Positions 1-6,145 are shown, counted from the stretch's first letter. The stretch: DNA of 6,578 nucleotides from Butyrivibrio sp. (GCF_024699075.1 NZ_JAILQF010000451.1:1-6578), one strand, 5' to 3'. Notes: generated by a model not told the origin, from the sequence alone. Made by a program: numbers and translations.

Positions 1-257
1 TCATCTGCAATAAATTTAAATCTCTCATCAGCTTCTTTGACAAAATATATTTTCAGTCTTTCATACTCTTTACGCGGCATGATTATATCTATGTCATCAT
101 CCCAGGGAATAAAGTCATTGTGCCTTGCCGCGCCAAGAAGTGTACCTCCATGAAGGAAATACCTTATGCCATGTGCCTTGCAGATCCTGTCTACTTCGTC
201 TAGCATGGCCCTGTTTGATTCATGAATCTTTTCTATATATGATAATGTGTCCTGCAT
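1..257 (-). CDS. LicD-family phosphotransferase / nucleotidyltransferase-fold protein, N-terminal part
   Basis: This is the first 85 codons of a gene that continues past the left edge of the window. The translation begins [16 protein letters not shown]. At residues 37-57 it carries the LicD signature, a [10 protein letters not shown] stretch followed by [10 protein letters not shown]; the DDDID acidic cluster (53-57) is the metal-binding catalytic part of this nucleotidyltransferase-like fold. LicD proteins move phosphocholine or related phospho-groups onto cell-surface polysaccharides and teichoic acids, which fits the flippase gene just upstream on the same strand. The start is well fixed: an in-frame TAA lies directly before the ATG, and AAAAGGAA (about 263-270) gives a Shine-Dalgarno sequence at normal spacing. 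The donor and acceptor cannot be told from this piece. LicD family membership is seen directly; phosphocholine transfer is only the best-known family activity. Confidence 0.92.
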   Translation of the reverse strand, partial: MQDTLSYIEKIHESNRAMLDEVDRICKAHGIRYFLHGGTLLGAARHNDFIPWDDDIDIIMPRKEYERLKIYFVKEADERFKFIAD

Positions 258-262
258 TTACA

Positions 263-270
263 ATTCCTTT
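263..270 (-). promoter_or_regulatory. Ribosome binding site of the licD-like gene
   Basis: Read on the minus strand, AAAAGGAA lies shortly before the ATG at 257-255, with a TAA between them. It sits immediately against the 13-bp repeat array, so changes in repeat number would alter the mRNA just upstream of this site. Confidence 0.6.
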
Positions 271-387
271 TGTATTATTTATCTGTATTATTTATCTATA
301 TTATTTATATGTCTTCTTTATCTATCTTCTTTATCTGTATTCTTTATCTATTTTCTTTATCTGTTTTCTTTATATGTTTTCTTTATA
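271..387. repeat. Nine tandem copies of a 13-bp repeat between the flippase and licD-like genes
   Basis: Nine 13-bp units run without gaps: 271, 284, 297, 310, 323, 336, 349, 362 and 375. On the plus strand the units range from tgtattatttatc (units 1 and 2, identical) to tgttttctttata (units 8 and 9, identical). Units 1-3 share an att core and units 4-9 a ttct core, so neighbours resemble each other more than distant copies, as expected from stepwise local duplication. The minus (transcribed) strand is purine-rich, roughly GATAAAGAANACA. Thirteen is not a multiple of three, and the minus strand carries TAA in every unit, so the array is not coding in the gene direction; the long plus-strand reading through it is a by-product of the missing stops. 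It fills most of the 168-bp gap between the flippase stop and the licD start. Confidence 0.93.
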
Positions 388-425
388 TGATTCGCGCATT
401 ATCCGTTCGATTATTTTATGGACTA

Positions 426-1637
426 TTATTGCCCATCCGCACTCTTAAAGCACAAATATATCGAAATCAGATATCTTGATATATTTACTATAAGTATAGA
501 TACACAAAAGCCTTCTATTCCATACATAATGGCTGCCGGTATGCACAAAAGAAGAAATATTATTCCGTATGCGATGTTGATCTTTAGCTGGTAATCAGCT
601 TTGGCAAGCCTTAGGAGCACCGTAGTCACAACATTAGATATAAAATAGATTACCTGGGCAGTTCCTGCAATAAGAAAATATCCTTTGACCATGTCAAGTT
701 CGTTTCTATATAAAAAGTATACTATCAAATATGATCCAGGAACACTTAAAAGAGAAAAAACTACTATTGCTCCAAGTGTTATACCAAAAAGCATCCTTAC
801 AAGATTTGTCCCAAAACTTCCCTTATATCTTGCAAGATAGCCAATAATGACGCTGTTAAGAGGGGTCGTAACAAGCGTCATAGTCTTACCCACAAGAGAT
901 GCTATATAATACGTCGTTACAGCGCCTGCGCCAACAAGATTCATAAGAAGGAGCCTGTCGCCGTTAAAAATAAGATTGCTTATAAGATTGGTTGCTATAA
1001 GCAAAAATATTGTATTAAGGTTGTCTTTTACAAACTCGCTTTTGCCAAATAGTCTGTCAGATAGTACGTTCCCCTTGATCCTTACATATATAAGGCCAAG
1101 GATTTCCCCCGGAATAAGAGCCATTGCCCATATTCCTGTCGCCTTCATTATAAAAAGACCTGCCACATATCCAAGGCTCACAAGAAGATAATATATAAAA
1201 TAGCCCTTATAATTAATATTAAGCCTGAATTCAACATCGCCGTAAAATCTAAGGACTGTCAGAAAACACAATATTCCTGACAAAAGCGCTGTACCTGCAT
1301 TCATATGAGCTTTTCCAAAAAAAGCCGCACAAAAGGTTACGATTATTCCTGCAAGACCTAAAACAACAACTACAGTAAGGTAATCACTTCCATTTGTTTT
1401 GCGTTTTCCAGACTCTACCATCCTCGCATAATTGACCGCTGATCCAACTGCAACTCCAAATATATTGACATAAGACATTACGTATACGATAGCACCATAT
1501 ATATCATTTCCATATGTCTTATTCCAAAAAGGATATACTATAAACTGAAGTACAAGATTCATAAGAACAAGCGCTATTATGCTTAGCATTGAATCTTTAA
1601 ATATGTTTTTGAATTTATCAAAAGAGGGAGCCTTCAT
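426..1637 (-). CDS. Polysaccharide flippase of the Wzx/PST type (MATE/MOP superfamily)
   Basis: A 403-residue integral membrane protein with about 12 hydrophobic segments (roughly residues 15-38, 46-68, 84-106, 113-132, 144-163, 166-186, 206-226, 237-257, 280-308, 320-343, 352-373 and 376-396). The arrangement fits the polysaccharide transport branch of the MOP flippases, which move undecaprenyl-linked oligosaccharide repeat units across the cytoplasmic membrane. The middle segment with NGDRLLLMNLVGAGAVTTYY resembles the conserved charged region found mid-protein in Wzx-like proteins. The length is slightly short for the family but the gene is complete. The ATG at 1637-1635 has AGGAGA (minus strand, about 1647-1652) upstream. 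The licD-like gene follows 168 bp downstream on the same strand, pointing to a capsule, exopolysaccharide or teichoic-acid locus extending left. The substrate cannot be predicted from the sequence. Confidence 0.88.
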   Translation of the reverse strand: MKAPSFDKFKNIFKDSMLSIIALVLMNLVLQFIVYPFWNKTYGNDIYGAIVYVMSYVNIFGVAVGSAVNYARMVESGKRKTNGSDYLTVVVVLGLAGIIVTFCAAFFGKAHMNAGTALLSGILCFLTVLRFYGDVEFRLNINYKGYFIYYLLVSLGYVAGLFIMKATGIWAMALIPGEILGLIYVRIKGNVLSDRLFGKSEFVKDNLNTIFLLIATNLISNLIFNGDRLLLMNLVGAGAVTTYYIASLVGKTMTLVTTPLNSVIIGYLARYKGSFGTNLVRMLFGITLGAIVVFSLLSVPGSYLIVYFLYRNELDMVKGYFLIAGTAQVIYFISNVVTTVLLRLAKADYQLKINIAYGIIFLLLCIPAAIMYGIEGFCVSILIVNISRYLISIYLCFKSADGQ

Positions 1638-1849
1638 TTATGATCTTCTCCTGGTATTACTAAAGAAAGGCCCTCTTATGCCATACGAAGCCTAACTTAA
1701 GCTGTATATTTTTACCGGTAATTCTTTAGTGAACTACTAATTATCTTAAAGTAATGTGTTATCTAACTGGAATCCAATATCTGTCCGAAATAGTAATAGG
1801 TTTTTATTCCAGCTAATCCCATCACTAGTATATCACGGTGCCAAATATA
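1638..1849. other. Divergent intergenic region between the flippase and the Crp-like gene
   Basis: It holds the upstream regions of two divergent genes. I see a 10-bp perfect palindrome ttaccggtaa at 1712-1721, and a 9-bp inverted pair actaaagaa (1659-1667) with ttctttagt (1722-1730) that could fold in the flippase leader. No convincing -35/-10 pair for the flippase stood out on the minus strand. No JUMPstart/ops-like element was seen. Confidence 0.4.
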
Positions 1850-1858
1850 TGGTATACT
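1849..1858 (+). promoter_or_regulatory. Extended -10 promoter candidate for the Crp-like-domain gene
   Basis: TGGTATACT (1850-1858) is a good extended -10 element, with TATACT at 1853-1858. No strong -35 hexamer lies 17 bp upstream, which extended -10 promoters tolerate. Transcription would start near 1865, giving a leader of about 45-50 nt before the preferred start codon at 1913. Confidence 0.5.
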
Positions 1859-1902
1859 AAAAGAACATTAACATTTATTTGATATCTCGTTAATACCTAA
1901 AT

Positions 1903-1906
1903 GAGG
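1903..1906 (+). promoter_or_regulatory. Shine-Dalgarno GAGG that favours the start at 1913
   Basis: GAGG lies six bases before the ATG at 1913. The alternative in-frame ATG at 1901 overlaps this site and has no Shine-Dalgarno of its own (cgttaatacctaa precedes it). This supports translation from 1913 and removes four residues (MRSN) from the longest reading. Confidence 0.65.
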
Positions 1907-1912
1907 TCTAAT

Positions 1913-4024
1913 ATGCAGATAATCGAACTCAAAAAAGGTCAGACCCTTCATCAGGCTGGATCGCCTGTAGAAACCATAGATATCATTTCAAAAGGAGAAA
2001 TCAATATCTATAATGATGGGATAAACATCGTCTTAAAAGGCGGCACTATCTGCGGTCTTCCAGAGGCTCCCGGAGAAACCTACAATTTCACCTACACAGC
2101 TTCTACAGATACAACAATTGCTTCATATCCCTATACGAGAATCGAAGACCTTATAAGTGTGATCAAAGCCAATCCCAAGATCGCACCTATTCTTGTGTCC
2201 AATGTCTATAAATCTTATCAGATTGCTTTTGATGCATGTACGAAACAGATCGAAGACACTAAAGAAACTTATCAAAAGATCATATCTGATTATGAAGAGT
2301 ATCCATCTTTATGTACCATAACCGGCACCCAGTTTAAGGCCTATCCTGAAGTTCTGGACCAAAAGCCTCTTCCAGATATAAAGCTTGCTCCAAACTGGAG
2401 AGTCGATTATGTAAATGCAATCGTTAATAATGATGCAGCTCTTCGTAAGGCTTTCTATACAATCGATATAGATATTGACGTAGCCATGATACTAAGCTGC
2501 GTCCAGTATTTAAACGCTTTATGCCAATATTCTTTTGAAATACTCAGATATACTAAAACTTTGTTAAAAGAAACAGCAGCTTTCCGTAGCTCTTTTACCA
2601 CAATAAAAGTAAAAGCCGATCAGATCATGAACGGCAGTAAGGAAAACCCAGATGTAGTTCCTGAATTTAAAGACGTACTTAATACTCTTCTTTCCTTTGG
2701 AAAAGTTGATCCAGAAACTTCGGAAGCATTTACTGCTTCTGTAAATGCCTATAGATCCTCCACTGTAACAGATGCATTCTCTGACGAATACAGAAAAGTC
2801 AGAAGAGATGTTACAGCACACTTCTATAAAGTATACAAGGCTGTATTTCTTGCAAGCCTTTCTGAGTCTCTTATACCGGATGCTGTAAATATGTTCCTTA
2901 TGTTTGGCTATTGCCATGAAGACCTTGTATCAGCCGAGCAGACTGCAACTTTATACAGGATCATGAAATCATATTCACCGGATCCTTCGGGACATATATT
3001 CACTATGCCGGAATGGCTTGAACTTGTATACAGAGGCGAAGTCGTACCTTCAAGAAACGAATTCAACCTGGATTATCCTGCATACTTAAACGAGCAGAAA
3101 TCGCAGGGTAACATCTCTGAAGATGAAATGAAAGTACTTCTTGATGATGCAAACGCAAAACTGGACTTTGAAATCAACAACCTCTTCATGTTAAGTAACC
3201 GTGTTACTTTCGGAAGGGCATCCGCTTTTGTGCCTTTATTTGACGAAGCTAATATCTCTAAGCCTCTTACTGACGCCTTCATGCGAAGCGATATGCTTCA
3301 GGCTCAGATAGACGAAATCAGAAATGATGATTATACAATCTTCTACCGAAACGTAATGTACTCAAATCCTGAGATTGGGGTTAATACCTTCTCTTATGCC
3401 AAAGAAATCCTGCCATATTTTATCCTTCTTCCAAACTGCGGTTCAAGGATCACGCTCTGGCAGGAAATCGAAGGAAGGAAAAGAGATACACCGGCCAGAT
3501 ACTGTCTGTCAATCTTCCACTCAGGTGAACTTTCTGATACTCTTCTTCAGGGCTTTGCCGATTACAGATGGGAGATGTGCAAGACGATACAGGGAATCCA
3601 TTGGAATGATGTAACTGATCCTTCGCTCACTTCCGAATACTGCGATTATCTTCAGTTCTACAAAAAGAACAGGATGCTCACTCAGGACCAAAAAGAAAAG
3701 CTATATGAGCAGCTCAAGAAATATTCGAATCATTACAACCAGGTATTCATGGCTGATTATATATCTTACATGAAATTTGAAAAGGCAGGCTCACTTCGTC
3801 TTAATAAACTTGCAAGGCAGATACTCTTTGCCTACTGTCCTTTTTCCAAAGAATTGAGGGACAAGATGTCTGCGAGTCCTCAATATGCAGATCTTCTTAA
3901 AAATTTTGATAATAAAACCGCAACCGCAATGCATACTTTGGAAAATGTTTTTACCAAGATCGAAAAGGGCGGATTTGAAATACCCGAAGAAATCGCCTCC
4001 CAAAAAGAGTACCTGTCGCTGTGA
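1913..4024 (+). CDS. Large cytoplasmic protein with a degenerate Crp-like cyclic-nucleotide-binding domain
   Basis: A 703-residue protein of unknown function. Residues about 1-110 fit the beta-roll of Crp/Fnr-type effector domains: an opening KKGQTLHQAGSPVETIDIIS, then KGEINIY and GGTICGLPEA, followed by a helix. The phosphate-binding cassette that contacts cAMP in Crp (GEL...RxA) is not preserved; where it should be, the sequence reads CGLPEAPGETYNFTYTAST without the key arginine. It may therefore not bind cyclic nucleotides, or may bind another ligand or a protein. The remaining roughly 580 residues are mostly helical in character, rich in Tyr, Asp, Glu and Lys, with no membrane segment, no signal peptide and no helix-turn-helix that I can recognise, so a DNA-binding regulator is unlikely. 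It appears to be monocistronic: a promoter candidate lies upstream and a long hairpin straddles the region just past the stop. The domain call is by pattern; no function is assigned. Confidence 0.8.
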   Translation: MQIIELKKGQTLHQAGSPVETIDIISKGEINIYNDGINIVLKGGTICGLPEAPGETYNFTYTASTDTTIASYPYTRIEDLISVIKANPKIAPILVSNVYKSYQIAFDACTKQIEDTKETYQKIISDYEEYPSLCTITGTQFKAYPEVLDQKPLPDIKLAPNWRVDYVNAIVNNDAALRKAFYTIDIDIDVAMILSCVQYLNALCQYSFEILRYTKTLLKETAAFRSSFTTIKVKADQIMNGSKENPDVVPEFKDVLNTLLSFGKVDPETSEAFTASVNAYRSSTVTDAFSDEYRKVRRDVTAHFYKVYKAVFLASLSESLIPDAVNMFLMFGYCHEDLVSAEQTATLYRIMKSYSPDPSGHIFTMPEWLELVYRGEVVPSRNEFNLDYPAYLNEQKSQGNISEDEMKVLLDDANAKLDFEINNLFMLSNRVTFGRASAFVPLFDEANISKPLTDAFMRSDMLQAQIDEIRNDDYTIFYRNVMYSNPEIGVNTFSYAKEILPYFILLPNCGSRITLWQEIEGRKRDTPARYCLSIFHSGELSDTLLQGFADYRWEMCKTIQGIHWNDVTDPSLTSEYCDYLQFYKKNRMLTQDQKEKLYEQLKKYSNHYNQVFMADYISYMKFEKAGSLRLNKLARQILFAYCPFSKELRDKMSASPQYADLLKNFDNKTATAMHTLENVFTKIEKGGFEIPEEIASQKEYLSL

Positions 4025-4037
4025 TTTGATATTTTGC

Positions 4038-4116
4038 GCCATATATCATATATAATCCAAAAGCTTGCCTATCGCTTCGCCCGGTCTGCGCTTTTGGATT
4101 ATATATGATATATGGC
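4038..4116 (+). terminator. Long hairpin after the Crp-like gene, possible 3' end signal
   Basis: Copies 1 and 2 of the 27-bp repeat can form a fully paired 27-bp stem with a 25-nt loop starting 14 bases past the stop codon. The stem is mainly A-U and no U-tract follows it, so it is not a standard intrinsic terminator; it could instead stabilise or process the 3' end. Copy 3 can compete with copy 2 for pairing with copy 1. Confidence 0.4.
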
Positions 4117-4210
4117 TACTATCTCAAGCTCACAGGCGAGTAAAAAAAGCAAATGAGGTTATCTATAACTTCTACGCTGTCGCGCTTTTGGATTATATAT
4201 GATATATGGC
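4038..4210. repeat. Three copies of a perfect 27-bp sequence: one inverted, two direct
   Basis: Copy 1 (4038-4064) is the exact reverse complement of copy 2 (4090-4116) and of copy 3 (4184-4210). The direct copies contain cttttggattatatatgata. Similarity extends beyond the core: copies 2 and 3 are both preceded by GCGC-like bases and followed, after ggcta and a short variable stretch, by tcaagctcac. The full unit is thus about 60-70 bp, at a pitch of 94 bp. Copy 1 begins 14 bp after the stop of the preceding gene. No open reading frame accounts for the identity. It may be a genome-specific intergenic repeat of the palindromic or MITE-like kind. Confidence 0.93.
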
Positions 4211-4280
4211 TAGCTTTTTCAAGCTCACCCAAATCTTTATGCATAAATTTAAATAGTTTTATTTATAATTTCTCATTGTG

Positions 4281-4289
4281 TGGTATACT
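4281..4289 (+). promoter_or_regulatory. Extended -10 promoter candidate for mscL
   Basis: TGGTATACT, identical to the -10 candidate at 1850-1858, with a weak -35 candidate TTTATA at 4262-4267 (16-bp spacer). Initiation near 4296 would give a leader of about 200 nt before the mscL start codon, which is long for a single small gene. Confidence 0.45.
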
Positions 4290-4295
4290 TTTTGT

Positions 4296-4498
4296 ATCAT
4301 TAGTTGGCATTTATATATATTATGTTTGCGATAGTTTTAGTAGCGGAGCAATCCGGTCGTCCTATGATGTCAGCAGTTTTGTGGCATCTACATCATATGT
4401 ATATTTTTCCAGCTTATCTTTTTGCAAAAGGCCAATATAATTCAAGGGATTATTGGTCAATATCTTTTTCTATTAAATAATATTTAAAGGAGGCTACT
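4296..4498 (+). other. Long mscL leader with two possible hairpins
   Basis: There is no gene I can support here. Two stems are visible: tatgatgt (4363-4370) with acatcata (4390-4397), and ggccaata (4430-4437) with tattggtc (4451-4458, one G-U pair). The second is followed after two bases by atctttttc, which makes a weak attenuator-like arrangement. I did not recognise a known riboswitch; the ydaO/c-di-AMP type was considered because of the osmotic link, but its conserved bases are not seen. Confidence 0.35.
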
Positions 4499-4966
4499 AT
4501 GGCTGAGGAAAAGAAAAAGGGGTTAGTTGCGGAGTTTCAGGAATTTATCATGCGCGGAAATGTTATGGATCTGGCTGTCGGTGTTATCATCGGTGGAGCA
4601 TTCCAGAACATCATCAATTCACTTGTTAATGACATCATAATGCCTTGCATTAGTGCTATCACAGGTGGTATTGATTTCAATAACTATTTTGTATCACTTG
4701 ACGGCAATGATTATGCAACACTCGAAGCTGCCAAGGAAGCAGGTGGAGCTACTCTTAACTATGGTACATTCATTACTGTCATCATCAATTTCCTTTTAAT
4801 GGCAGTTGTCATATTCCTTCTTGTTCGTTCTCTTAACAAGCTTCATGACAGACTTGGCAAGAAGAAAGAAGAAGCACCAAAGCCTGTAAAGATCTGCCCT
4901 TATTGCAAATCTGAGATTCACAAAGATGCTACAAAGTGCCCTCATTGCACATCTGATGTAGCATAA
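4499..4966 (+). CDS. mscL: Large-conductance mechanosensitive channel MscL with a four-cysteine C-terminal tail
   Basis: A 155-residue MscL, the pentameric membrane channel that opens under high membrane tension to release solutes during osmotic downshock. The N-terminal signature is clear: [21 protein letters not shown] leading into the first transmembrane helix (about 15-46), then [20 protein letters not shown]. After a periplasmic-side loop (about 60-85) comes the second helix (about 88-112) and a charged cytoplasmic part. Residues 133-150 read [18 protein letters not shown], a CX2C-X10-CX2C zinc-ribbon-like motif absent from the E. coli protein of about 136 residues, but of a type I recall from clostridial MscL proteins. 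The start is secure: AAAGGAGG ends five bases before the ATG. No gene follows on this strand; a terminator-like hairpin lies downstream. Confidence 0.97.
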   Translation: MAEEKKKGLVAEFQEFIMRGNVMDLAVGVIIGGAFQNIINSLVNDIIMPCISAITGGIDFNNYFVSLDGNDYATLEAAKEAGGATLNYGTFITVIINFLLMAVVIFLLVRSLNKLHDRLGKKKEEAPKPVKICPYCKSEIHKDATKCPHCTSDVA

Positions 4967-5022
4967 ACAATTAGTATATATGACTATTTATCACTTCATT
5001 TAGACTTTGAGCACTCAAATAC

Positions 5023-5097
5023 AAAAAAATCCCGCCGGCATTGATATGCGTCCATAATCCTGAACAAATATCACACAGGTCGACGGGATATTTTTTT
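5023..5097. terminator. Bidirectional terminator between mscL and the Nudix gene
   Basis: A seven-A run, ATCCCG (5029-5034), then CGGGAT (5084-5089) and, one base later, a seven-T run (5091-5097) form a symmetrical terminator lying between two convergent genes. The stem continues with interruptions (ccg with cg-a) and is helped by an inner pair, tgatat (5042-5047) with atatca (5068-5073). The loop is longer than in a simple terminator. Confidence 0.75.
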
Positions 5098-5136
5098 ACT
5101 ATATTATGATGTAGATGTCAAATGTACATTTTAACA

Positions 5137-5649
5137 TCATCTGAGTGTATTTATATATTTTTCAAATCTTTGATTATGTGACCCTATAGCATTTTCCGAA
5201 TCTACATAGCAAAGGAAGTCATCTTTGTTAACCCATTTATAAGCTACTGTCTCGCCCTCTTGCAAGGTAATAGAATCTTTATCGCTACTTACTTTCACAA
5301 GGTAAGAATAATACATCCCTCTACTTGAATCCTTGAATACTACATTGACAAGTTCTATGCTATCGGGAATAAGTCCTGTCTCCTCAAGTAGTTCCCTTTT
5401 AGCGGCTTCAAGCGGTTCTTCCTTGCTAAGTGCTGAGCCTCCTGCACCCGCTTCCCAATATCCGGGATACACATCCTTATCATCGCTTCTTTTCATTAAA
5501 AGATATGTGCCATCTTCATGAAGTACTAACATATCTACAACAAGATGATATCTGCCTTCAGGTATATCTTTAAAATTCCCAAAGCCTCTCACCCATGTTT
5601 CACCTGTTCTATTGCCGTCTCTATCGTATAGATCCCAAATTTCTGCCAT
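5137..5649 (-). CDS. Nudix hydrolase
   Basis: A 170-residue soluble Nudix protein. The full Nudix box GX5EX7REUXEEXGU is at residues 71-93 (G71, E77, R85-E86, E89-E90, G92), including all the metal-binding glutamates, so the enzyme should be active on a nucleoside-diphosphate-linked or similar pyrophosphate substrate. The N-terminus, EIWDLYDRDGNRTGETWVRG, and the PGYWEAGAGG approach to the box resemble the IDI/YfcD-like branch of small Nudix proteins, whose substrates are mostly unknown. The length is normal and the gene is intact. The ATG at 5649-5647 has AAAAGGCAGG upstream (weak to moderate). It converges with mscL. A terminator upstream separates it from the tRNA gene, so it should have its own promoter. 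Confidence 0.93.
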   Translation of the reverse strand: MAEIWDLYDRDGNRTGETWVRGFGNFKDIPEGRYHLVVDMLVLHEDGTYLLMKRSDDKDVYPGYWEAGAGGSALSKEEPLEAAKRELLEETGLIPDSIELVNVVFKDSSRGMYYSYLVKVSSDKDSITLQEGETVAYKWVNKDDFLCYVDSENAIGSHNQRFEKYINTLR

Positions 5650-5680
5650 AAAAACCTGCCTTTTCTGATAATTATTCTGC

Positions 5681-5715
5681 TTATACGAGTGTGAGCTACT
5701 CGGTAATAAAATTAC
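5681..5715 (-). promoter_or_regulatory. Possible promoter and operator region of the Nudix gene
   Basis: On the minus strand TATAAG (5680-5685 region) is a possible -10. Just upstream lie two small inverted repeats, CGAGT-N7-ACTCG (5686-5702) and GTAAT-AAA-ATTAC (5703-5715), where an operator or -35 would sit. No strong -35 is visible. Confidence 0.25.
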
Positions 5716-5738
5716 TAAGGATTCCCACTTGATATCCT

Positions 5739-5774
5739 AAAAAAATCGCAGTCAGAATTATCATCCAACTGCGA
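5739..5774 (-). terminator. Intrinsic terminator of the tRNA-Gly gene
   Basis: On the minus strand TCGCAGT (5774-5768) pairs with ACTGCGA (5752-5746), a seven-base GC-rich stem, followed directly by seven T. It starts about ten bases after the tRNA 3' end and separates the tRNA from the Nudix gene. Confidence 0.88.
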
Positions 5775-5784
5775 CTTCATTTAA

Positions 5785-5855
5785 AGCAGATGACGGGAAT
5801 CGAACCCGCCTCCTCAGCTTGGGAAGCTGATATTCTACCGATGAACTACATCTGC
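5785..5855 (-). tRNA. tRNA-Gly (anticodon CCC)
   Basis: A 71-nt tRNA on the minus strand. The acceptor stem GCAGATG pairs with CATCTGC, and the D arm has GTTC...GAAT. The anticodon stem TCAGC/GCTGA encloses the loop TTCCCAA, placing CCC at positions 34-36, which reads the glycine codon GGG. The variable loop is four bases, and the T arm GCGGG-TTCGATT-CCCGT has the conserved TTCGA. The discriminator is T, and the CCA end is not encoded (TTTAAA follows). It is a single tRNA with its own promoter and terminator. Confidence 0.95.
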
Positions 5856-5865
5856 AACGTTATTA

Positions 5866-5894
5866 ATTCTAGCATTGTAGAATCACTTATGCAA
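5866..5894 (-). promoter_or_regulatory. Promoter of the tRNA-Gly gene
   Basis: On the minus strand TTGCAT (5894-5889), a 17-bp spacer ending in TGC, and TAGAAT (5871-5866) make a near-consensus extended -10 promoter. Transcription would begin only a few bases before the tRNA 5' end at 5855. Confidence 0.85.
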
Positions 5895-5935
5895 GTGGCA
5901 GACGAATAGTATTTTATCATTAAAGTTAATCTTCT

Positions 5936-5962
5936 AAAAAAACTGATTTTTCTTTCTATCAG
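5936..5962 (-). terminator. Orphan intrinsic terminator on the minus strand
   Basis: On the minus strand CTGAT (5962-5958), a 10-nt loop, ATCAG (5947-5943) and then seven T (5942-5936). The stem is short but the T-tract is perfect. The protein-coding features to its right are on the plus strand (apart from the reversed segment at the window edge), so it has no obvious gene to end, and it lies upstream of the tRNA promoter. Confidence 0.55.
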
Positions 5963-6081
5963 CATCTCGACAAGCCGGAATTCGTCCCGGCCAGTAATTC
6001 TTTAGCCCGCTTCAGAACAGAACTGTTGCATCCGATAGAAGGAGTAAAACATTTTGTGACGGATGAGAGACATAGGGAAGA
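5943..6081 (-). other. Possible small RNA or gene remnant on the minus strand ending at the orphan terminator
   Basis: Upstream of the terminator the minus strand can form CATCCG/CGGATG (6065-6060 with 6034-6029), a small AACAG..CTGTT hairpin (6027-6016) and a GC-rich GCCGG/CCGGC hairpin (5991-5987 with 5978-5974). The same strand has a 40-codon open stretch (6081 to the TGA at 5961-5959) that ends in LKRAKELLAGTNSGLSRC and looks protein-like, but it has no in-frame ATG, GTG or TTG start. It could be a structured RNA, a remnant 3' end of a lost gene, or chance. A weak promoter candidate, TTGCTT-17-GTTAAT, lies at about 6108-6080 on the minus strand. Confidence 0.3.
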
Positions 6082-6117
6082 TTAACTATCAGGATAATGA
6101 AATAAGCAAATTCATAT

Positions 6118-6145
6118 TTGCAGGGATATTAGTAAGAAATATAAG
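6118..6145 (+). promoter_or_regulatory. Promoter candidate for the 75-residue gene
   Basis: TTGCAG (6118-6123), a 16-bp spacer and TATAAG (6140-6145) would start transcription near 6152, shortly before the AAGGA Shine-Dalgarno (6160-6164) and the ATG at 6173. Confidence 0.4.

Noticed and set aside
125..448. Plus-strand 107-codon reading rich in Tyr, Phe and Leu
   Set aside because: It overlaps the start of the LicD gene on the other strand and is open only because the 13-bp repeat has no plus-strand stops; it has no plausible ribosome binding site.
454..486. 9-bp inverted repeat aaatatatc/gatatattt
   Set aside because: It lies within the last codons of the flippase and is AT-only apart from one base pair; no T-tract follows, so chance in coding sequence is the simplest reading.
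1767..1812. ctggaat/attccag inverted pair upstream of the Crp-like gene
   Set aside because: Seven bases with a 32-base loop and no associated T-tract or promoter overlap; too weak to call an operator or terminator.
4153..4440. Plus-strand 95-codon reading before mscL
   Set aside because: It runs through the third 27-bp repeat, the mscL promoter candidate and the leader hairpins. Its composition follows the AT-rich spacer, and a convincing Shine-Dalgarno is missing.
4296..4498. c-di-AMP (ydaO-type) riboswitch upstream of mscL
   Set aside because: Suggested by the osmotic role of MscL, but the conserved G-rich and purine motifs of that class are not present.
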